Part shown: positions 43,765 through 48,024 of the stretch, piece after piece
Numbering within the stretch: position 1 is the stretch's first letter
How the letters are laid out: the number at the start of each line of letters is the position of its first letter
Assembly: GCA_903844635.1 (NCBI GenBank)
Contig: CAIMUF010000016.1
Coordinates: 1 to 48,024 of the forward strand
Reading direction: 5' to 3'
DNA length: 48,024 nt
Origin: an uncultured Sulfuricurvum sp.
Lineage (GTDB): Bacteria; Campylobacterota; Campylobacteria; Campylobacterales; Sulfurimonadaceae
Notes under the pieces: generated by a model
What the model saw: only the letters and a program-made list of their open reading frames with translations
Database searches by the model: none
What the model was told of the DNA's origin: nothing
Position numbers and translations under genes: made by a program

Positions 43765-43964
43765 AACAACTCATTTCTTTCTCACAATCAAATTATTTTA
43801 ATTCTACCATATATTGCATTATGCATACAAACCATTTTTATTTTGAATATCAAATATACATAAAATTTCATTAGCCTATTGTCAGTTATTTAGCTAATAC
43901 TCGTTTTTCTATTGAAACCTTTTTCAAAAAGAAATTTTACTTTTTTATCATGCCTCACATCTCA

Positions 43965-43993
43965 TTTAAAGTATTTAAAGTATATACTTTAAA
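43965..43993. promoter_or_regulatory. Operator-like repeats before parA
   Basis: TTTAAAGTA occurs twice in direct tandem (43965-43973 and 43974-43982), and 43974-43993 is a perfect 20-bp palindrome. The array ends 25 bases before the parA start. It is a likely self-regulation or centromere-like site for the ParA/partner pair. The rest of the gap (43765-43964) is AT-rich with no gene seen. Confidence 0.58.
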
Positions 43994-44018
43994 TATTCTA
44001 TAGATATTTAAGGCATAT

Positions 44019-44660
44019 ATGATAATCACTCTCTCACATCAAAAAGGCGGCGTTGGAAAATCAACCGTTGCCTGGAATCTTGCTGTTAATTTTTCAAAAA
44101 TAATCGATACGCGTATTATCGATCTCGATACCCAACGATCACTGACCGTTACCAATGCACTTCGCCAACAGCATAAAATGAATCCTATCCAAATGCTTCA
44201 TTTTAATACCGCTGAGGAACTGGCTCATTATGCGCAAAATGATTTGGATAATACTCTGACTATTATCGATTCAGGCGGATTTGACAGTGCCTATAATCGT
44301 GTAGCGATTATGGCATCTGATCTTCTTATTACACCCGTAAGTGATAAGCCCTTTGATTTAATGGGTCTGCAAAAGTATGAAGAGATACTCAAAAGCCTTT
44401 CTGAAATTCAAGGTGAGACCATTAAGACGAATATTTTATTCAATAACATCAATCCTGCCATGAAGAGATTCGGTGACCTCATCGAGTTTGTTTGTGCCTC
44501 CGATTACTTTGATCTTTTGATATCTATTTTACGTCAAAGAGTAGATTTTGCAAACTCCGTCGGAGAAGGTAAAAGCATAAAAGAATATCGAATATTTAGC
44601 AAAGCGGATCAAGAAATGGATAATTTATTTGAAGAAATAAAAAGTCTTTTAAATATTTAA
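44019..44660 (+). CDS. ParA-family partition ATPase
   Basis: The 213-residue protein has the deviant Walker A KGGVGKST at the N-terminus, Walker A' DLDTQRSLT (residues about 38-46) and Walker B LTIIDSGG. It lacks the N-terminal DNA-binding region of longer ParA proteins, so it is of the small ParA/ParF/MipZ type used by plasmids, integrated elements and chromosomal orphans. With the small downstream gene and the repeats upstream it forms a ParF/ParG-like set. The start is ATG 44019 after AAGG. Confidence 0.85.
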   Translation: MIITLSHQKGGVGKSTVAWNLAVNFSKIIDTRIIDLDTQRSLTVTNALRQQHKMNPIQMLHFNTAEELAHYAQNDLDNTLTIIDSGGFDSAYNRVAIMASDLLITPVSDKPFDLMGLQKYEEILKSLSEIQGETIKTNILFNNINPAMKRFGDLIEFVCASDYFDLLISILRQRVDFANSVGEGKSIKEYRIFSKADQEMDNLFEEIKSLLNI

Positions 44661-44692
44661 AACATATAAAAAACATATATAAAGGATATAGT

Positions 44693-44914
44693 ATGGCTAA
44701 AAAAAGTTTTTTACAAAATATTGAAAAAGTAAAAGATTCAGCTGCTATGAGTGAACGTCAGGATGTTGTTAAAAGCGATAAAGCTAAAATGAAAAAGCTT
44801 ATTACGATGCCCGTTGAATGGGAAGCTAAAATACGTGATTTTCATGGGGGAACAGTAAGCGCTTATATTCTTATCGCGTTGCAAGAGCGAATGCAAAAAG
44901 ACGGGTTGCTTTAA
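44693..44914 (+). CDS. Small ParA partner, probable ribbon-helix-helix protein (73 aa)
   Basis: Basic, disordered N-terminal 30 residues (MAKKSFLQNIEKVKDSAAMS...) are followed by KKLITMPVEWEAKIRDF, a likely beta strand and first helix, and SAYILIALQERMQ, a second helix: the pattern of ParG-type ribbon-helix-helix proteins. It starts 32 bases after parA with AAAGG; the gap holds two ACATATA-type repeats. It would bind the AT-rich repeats and stimulate the ATPase (inference). Confidence 0.65.
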   Translation: MAKKSFLQNIEKVKDSAAMSERQDVVKSDKAKMKKLITMPVEWEAKIRDFHGGTVSAYILIALQERMQKDGLL

Positions 44915-44954
44915 CATTCCACTTAATGGCGTTTTGATCAAAATAAATTCATCG

Positions 44955-46019
44955 CTACTTGAAATTAATTTTCGCCACACACTCATCAATATTTGAAGAC
45001 AAAGATCGATTGAATTTTTGCAGTTCAGCCTTATCTTTTATCCGATAATTATCATTTTTCATCTCTTGCAGCATCCATGTATTGATCCGTTGATGGTAAT
45101 GCAGGAGGTCTTTATAATTATCAAGATTACACGTAACCTCTTTGGATACTTGAAAATCGTATATTTTTACGTTTGGATAGTGAGCCAACTGAGTAAATAA
45201 ATGTTGCTTGAATTGTTCTACTGTGCTCAACCATCCCTTATTCTCCATATCTTTGAACGCAAGTATCGAGTAAGGTGGATAAAAAAAGTAAAATGTTGTC
45301 TCAGGATGATTTTGAATAAGAGGGATCAGATTAATATCAATATTTACCTTCATTGCTTTAAGCGAATAGTCACTTTTAGTGTAATCCGGATTAAATCCAT
45401 ACTTCTCATTCCACTCAGAAATACGATCTGCTCCATTAAAATCATCTTCGCTTGCCTTATGCTGCCACTGATACATACGGTTAAAATCAAACATTACTTC
45501 TGGTTTCGATAGTACAAAAGAATCTACAAAAAATTTAAACGTATCGAAACTCACAAGATAGCGATAATCATTTAATCGATTATTATCATACAGATAAAAA
45601 GGAAATGAGCCCTCACCTTGAAATAGGCGTGTTGTATTTCCTGTAAATGAAAAGAGATCCACTCCATAGACGACCATATCAATTTTACGATGTTGATAGG
45701 CGTAATCTAATAGTGTTTTTATCTCATACGCAGTTGCTCCAGACATACAAAACTTAATTGGTTTATTAAATCCTAAAATATCTTTGGCATCCGAAAGTAG
45801 AAAATTTTCGGTCATAGACGATCCAATAATCACCTGATTATAATCATACGTTTTCGCTAATCCAGGGTTTAAATAGCGCTCGTTATCATAGATAGGTTTA
45901 TAAAAATTGGCTTTTCTGTATTGTTGGAACGGATCTAAAAGAAAATTTATAACACCCACAGTCAACAGAGTAAGTATTGATAATAAAAGAAACTTTATTA
46001 TCCAAGGAATTGGTTTCAT
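44955..46019 (-). CDS. Membrane-anchored SGNH-like O-acetyltransferase partner (AlgJ/DltD/PatB-like)
   Basis: One N-terminal membrane helix (about residues 9-29) is followed by an extracytoplasmic domain containing IIGSSMTENF, the Ser of an SGNH-type site, and near the C-terminus DLLHYHQRIN with the Asp-x-x-His pair. This is the usual partner of MBOAT acetyl-carriers: the MBOAT passes acetyl groups across the membrane and this protein transfers them to polysaccharide or peptidoglycan. It ends the operon 8 bases after the MBOAT gene. Confidence 0.75.
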   Translation of the reverse strand: MKPIPWIIKFLLLSILTLLTVGVINFLLDPFQQYRKANFYKPIYDNERYLNPGLAKTYDYNQVIIGSSMTENFLLSDAKDILGFNKPIKFCMSGATAYEIKTLLDYAYQHRKIDMVVYGVDLFSFTGNTTRLFQGEGSFPFYLYDNNRLNDYRYLVSFDTFKFFVDSFVLSKPEVMFDFNRMYQWQHKASEDDFNGADRISEWNEKYGFNPDYTKSDYSLKAMKVNIDINLIPLIQNHPETTFYFFYPPYSILAFKDMENKGWLSTVEQFKQHLFTQLAHYPNVKIYDFQVSKEVTCNLDNYKDLLHYHQRINTWMLQEMKNDNYRIKDKAELQKFNRSLSSNIDECVAKINFK

Positions 46020-46027
46020 GGATCAGC

Positions 46028-47458
46028 CTAAAAGTTAAAATAGAGAAAAGTTGAAATTTTATTCAGCTGCAATATTCCAATACACATCAAAAAGACACCA
46101 AGCAACATACTTCTGTTTGTTAAATGCAGGGAACTAACCATTTGATTGGAATTTTTCGTGAAAAAAGAACTTATGCCTATGACAAAAACAATCATCATTA
46201 TGAATAAATCTATCGTTGATAACGTACCAAACTCGAGCAAGTCAGAGAATTTTTCAATCCCGTTTAATCCAAACATACCGGACAAAACATTAACCGCATC
46301 GTCCCACTCTTTTGCTCTAAAGAAAATCCACGTGATATTGATAAAGTTAAAAGTGATAAACCACGCCAAAAGAGCATTCATTTTAAACCCCATCTGCTGC
46401 CATAGTCGATGAGCTACAATGGCTATCCCATGCAATGCACCCCAAATAACAAACATCCATGAAGCTCCATGCCATAATCCACCGACTAAAAAGACAGTAA
46501 AAAGATTGCTATAGGTACGAAATTCACCATGACGGTTTCCGCCAAGCGGAATATAGATGTAATCACGTAGAAAACGCGACAGTGTCATATGCCAGCGTCT
46601 CCAAAAATCTTGGATATTTAAGGCTTTATACGGACTGTTAAAATTGATAGGGAGCTTGATATTAAAGAGCAACGCAACCGCCAGAGCCATATCGGTATAA
46701 CCGCTAAAATCAAAATAGAGCTGAAACGTATAAGCAAGCGAGGTAGCCCAAGCGCTCATCAACGACAAAGAGGCGGTATCGCCGTAACCACAGGATGCCC
46801 AAACGGCAAAAGTATCGGCAATAACCACTTTTTTAAAGAGCCCTATGGCAAACAGATACATTCCGGCAGTAATATTTTTGGTATGTAATACTTTGTTACG
46901 GACATCATCAAACTGCGGCATCATCTCTTTATGATGCAAAATAGGTCCTGCCAGTAAATGAGGGAAAAAAGTGACAAAAAGAGTATAGTTGAGATAATCC
47001 ATCTCTTTGACTTCATTACGATACGCATCAACCAGATAAGCGATCTGAGTAAATGTGAAAAAGCTGATTCCTAAAGGAAGAACAATGTGCATCAGATCTG
47101 CATGAGACCCTGTAATCATGTTGGCATTAGTAATGAAAAAATCCATGTACTTGAAATAACCCAGCAAAAGGACATTGGCAATGATACCAAACATTAATAT
47201 TGTCTTAGAAGAGAGCCTCTTCTTCGAAAGATGGGTAGTGTTAATATGGGTAATGCTGGAACCTATCGTAAAGTTAAAGAGGATGGAACCCAAAATTAGC
47301 GGAAGATAAATAACATTCCACCATGAATAAAAAAACAATGAGGCAAATACCATCCATGCTTTTGAGGCTGACGTCAGACGTTTTTTATTAAGCCAAAAGT
47401 AGATACCAAAGGTGATTGGTAAAAAGAAAAAGATGAATTCGTAGCTATTAAAGAGCAT
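46028..47458 (-). CDS. MBOAT-family membrane O-acyltransferase (AlgI/PatA-like)
   Basis: The 476-residue polytopic protein begins MLFNSYEFIFFFLPITFGIYF, typical of AlgI-type MBOATs. It carries the family region FWRRWHMTLSRFLRDYIYIPLGGNR (shortened in use) and the catalytic His in GGLWHGASWMFVIWG. It exports acetyl groups for O-acetylation of an exopolysaccharide or peptidoglycan. No alginate genes are near, so the acceptor is unknown; the surface glycan of region 2 or peptidoglycan are candidates. Confidence 0.9.
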   Translation of the reverse strand: MLFNSYEFIFFFLPITFGIYFWLNKKRLTSASKAWMVFASLFFYSWWNVIYLPLILGSILFNFTIGSSITHINTTHLSKKRLSSKTILMFGIIANVLLLGYFKYMDFFITNANMITGSHADLMHIVLPLGISFFTFTQIAYLVDAYRNEVKEMDYLNYTLFVTFFPHLLAGPILHHKEMMPQFDDVRNKVLHTKNITAGMYLFAIGLFKKVVIADTFAVWASCGYGDTASLSLMSAWATSLAYTFQLYFDFSGYTDMALAVALLFNIKLPINFNSPYKALNIQDFWRRWHMTLSRFLRDYIYIPLGGNRHGEFRTYSNLFTVFLVGGLWHGASWMFVIWGALHGIAIVAHRLWQQMGFKMNALLAWFITFNFINITWIFFRAKEWDDAVNVLSGMFGLNGIEKFSDLLEFGTLSTIDLFIMMIVFVIGISSFFTKNSNQMVSSLHLTNRSMLLGVFLMCIGILQLNKISTFLYFNF

Positions 47459-47731
47459 TGTTATCGACTGCTTATGTTATTTTTTGAAAATTGTATTGTA
47501 ATCATACTGATAAATATGATGTTTACCCTATTGGAACACGATTTTGTGCACTAATAGGTGCTCTAGTATCAAAAAAGGCCAATTAGACGTATATATTTCA
47601 CACTATGTGAAGCTAAGTGAGGCAAATAAGGTATCAGGAGTTGAGAGAACTTTGGCACAGTTTTTAAGTATAAGTCGTATACTATAGTGTAAACGATTAT
47701 ACGATTAACAAATCCAAATAAAGGGGATATT
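47459..47731. promoter_or_regulatory. 273-base gap with promoter of the Lys-rich gene
   Basis: Most of the gap shows no coding or repeat signal. At 47683-47697 CGTATACTATAG contains a TATACT -10-like box, and CGTATA...TATACG form short inverted copies around it (about 47678-47705). Both precede the Lys-rich gene by 30-50 bases. Confidence 0.35.
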
Positions 47732-47827
47732 ATGGCAAAAGGTCAAGATTCAAAAAAAGCAGTTAAAAAAGCACCGACAAAAACTTTAAAAGAAAAACGT
47801 ACTGACAAAAATACAAAAAAAAGTTAG
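47732..47827 (+). CDS. Very small Lys-rich basic protein (31 aa)
   Basis: Too short for most gene finders. AAAGGGGATATT gives a strong ribosome site before ATG 47732. The product is MAKGQDSKKAVKKAPTKTLK followed by EKRTDKNTKKS: 11 or more Lys in 31 residues, no hydrophobic core. Similar tiny Lys-rich proteins starting MAKGQ and containing KTLKEKR are, from memory, widespread in proteobacteria. Probably disordered and nucleic-acid binding; function unknown. Confidence 0.65.
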   Translation: MAKGQDSKKAVKKAPTKTLKEKRTDKNTKKS

Positions 47828-47901
47828 ATTTTAGAGCCTCTTGAAAATCTTCAAATCCATCTTCTAGTTTAAGGTTTAAAAAGTGGCGTAATGAAAAATT
47901 C

Positions 47902-48024
47902 GGGTTGCTGAAAACCTTAGAAAACTACGCTACTATCGAGGTTTTTAAAAGGTTTTTTAAAATGGATTGTAAAAAAGCGCTAAGAAGTGTCCAAAGTGTA
48001 AAAGTTTAGAGGTCAAGAAGAACG
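47902..48024 (+). mobile_element. Probable left end of an insertion sequence with transposase zinc-ribbon start
   Basis: From 47979 one frame reads AKKCPKCKSLEVKKN and leaves the window, the CPxC zinc-ribbon start typical of IS1/IS1595-type transposases. A TAA at 47970-47972 closes the frame upstream and no start codon follows it, whereas ATG 47962 lies in another frame (MDCKKALRS), so the gene is frameshifted, uses an unusual start, or is decayed. GGGTTGCTGAAAACC near 47902 may be the terminal inverted repeat; the other end is not in the window. Confidence 0.5.

Noticed and set aside
47651-47675. Possible sigma-54 promoter (TTGGCAC) before the Lys-rich gene
   Set aside because: The -12 GC element is missing at the required distance, so only the first half matches.
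1-48024. CRISPR array, tRNA or rRNA genes
   Set aside because: No regularly spaced repeats of CRISPR size, no cloverleaf-like sequence with a TTCGA-type arm, and no rRNA sequence were recognised in the gaps.

Overview
The window looks like chromosome of a campylobacterotan (epsilonproteobacterium) of the Sulfuricurvum/Sulfurimonas kind. This is inferred from: an AT-rich genome with tightly overlapping genes and frequent TTG/GTG starts; a CheZ of the epsilon type next to a U32-family gene; pseudopilin genes directly upstream of priA; a separate glycyl-tRNA synthetase alpha gene; and many small c-type cytochromes and secreted proteins. No rRNA, tRNA or CRISPR array was seen. No stretch longer than about 300 bases lacks a gene.

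Region 1 (1-1729, minus strand): three type II/IV pseudopilins followed by the start of priA, which runs off the left edge. The priA reading frame runs through a palindromic repeat. Region 2 (1875-15256, minus strand): eleven nearly contiguous genes, read from rfbF leftwards. Genes for CDP-glucose (rfbF), CDP-4-keto-6-deoxyglucose (rfbG) and C3 dehydration (rfbH) are combined with a thiamine-diphosphate enzyme, a HAD phosphatase, an FkbM methyltransferase and a sugar reductase/epimerase. The set resembles a yersiniose-type branched 3,6-dideoxysugar pathway. It continues into a gtrA / large membrane protein / gtrB / large membrane protein set that probably modifies a surface glycan from a polyprenyl-linked sugar. 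Region 3 (15429-30901): mostly core genes (pckA, glnA, hisJ-like phosphatase, cheZ, U32, purE, DUF89, glyQ, recD2, di-haem peroxidase, L,D-transpeptidase-like, GNAT, APC permease), with palindromic repeats in the gaps.

Region 4 (30957-37971): an envelope-sensing block with two complete two-component systems interleaved with small secreted Gln/Met-rich proteins, a ferritin-like (DUF2202-type) lipoprotein and an outer-membrane-type protein. Three promoters in it share an 11-bp direct repeat, CTAAT-N6-CTAA(T/C), and in all three the -10 box begins exactly 11 nt after the second half-site. This is the geometry of a PhoB/OmpR-type activator site and is the most striking regulatory signal in the window. 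Region 5 (38106-43764): thioredoxin, cytochromes, small coiled-coil proteins, and a very large CHASE-PAS-GAF-PAS-GGDEF-EAL protein. The N-terminal membrane helix of that protein lies in another frame, joined by a -1 shift at T TTT TTA. Region 6 (43965-48024): a ParA-type ATPase and small partner with AT-rich operator-like repeats, an SGNH/MBOAT O-acetylation pair, a tiny lysine-rich protein, and what looks like the left end of an insertion sequence at the right edge.

All calls come from reading the sequence and from memory of protein families; no database search was run.
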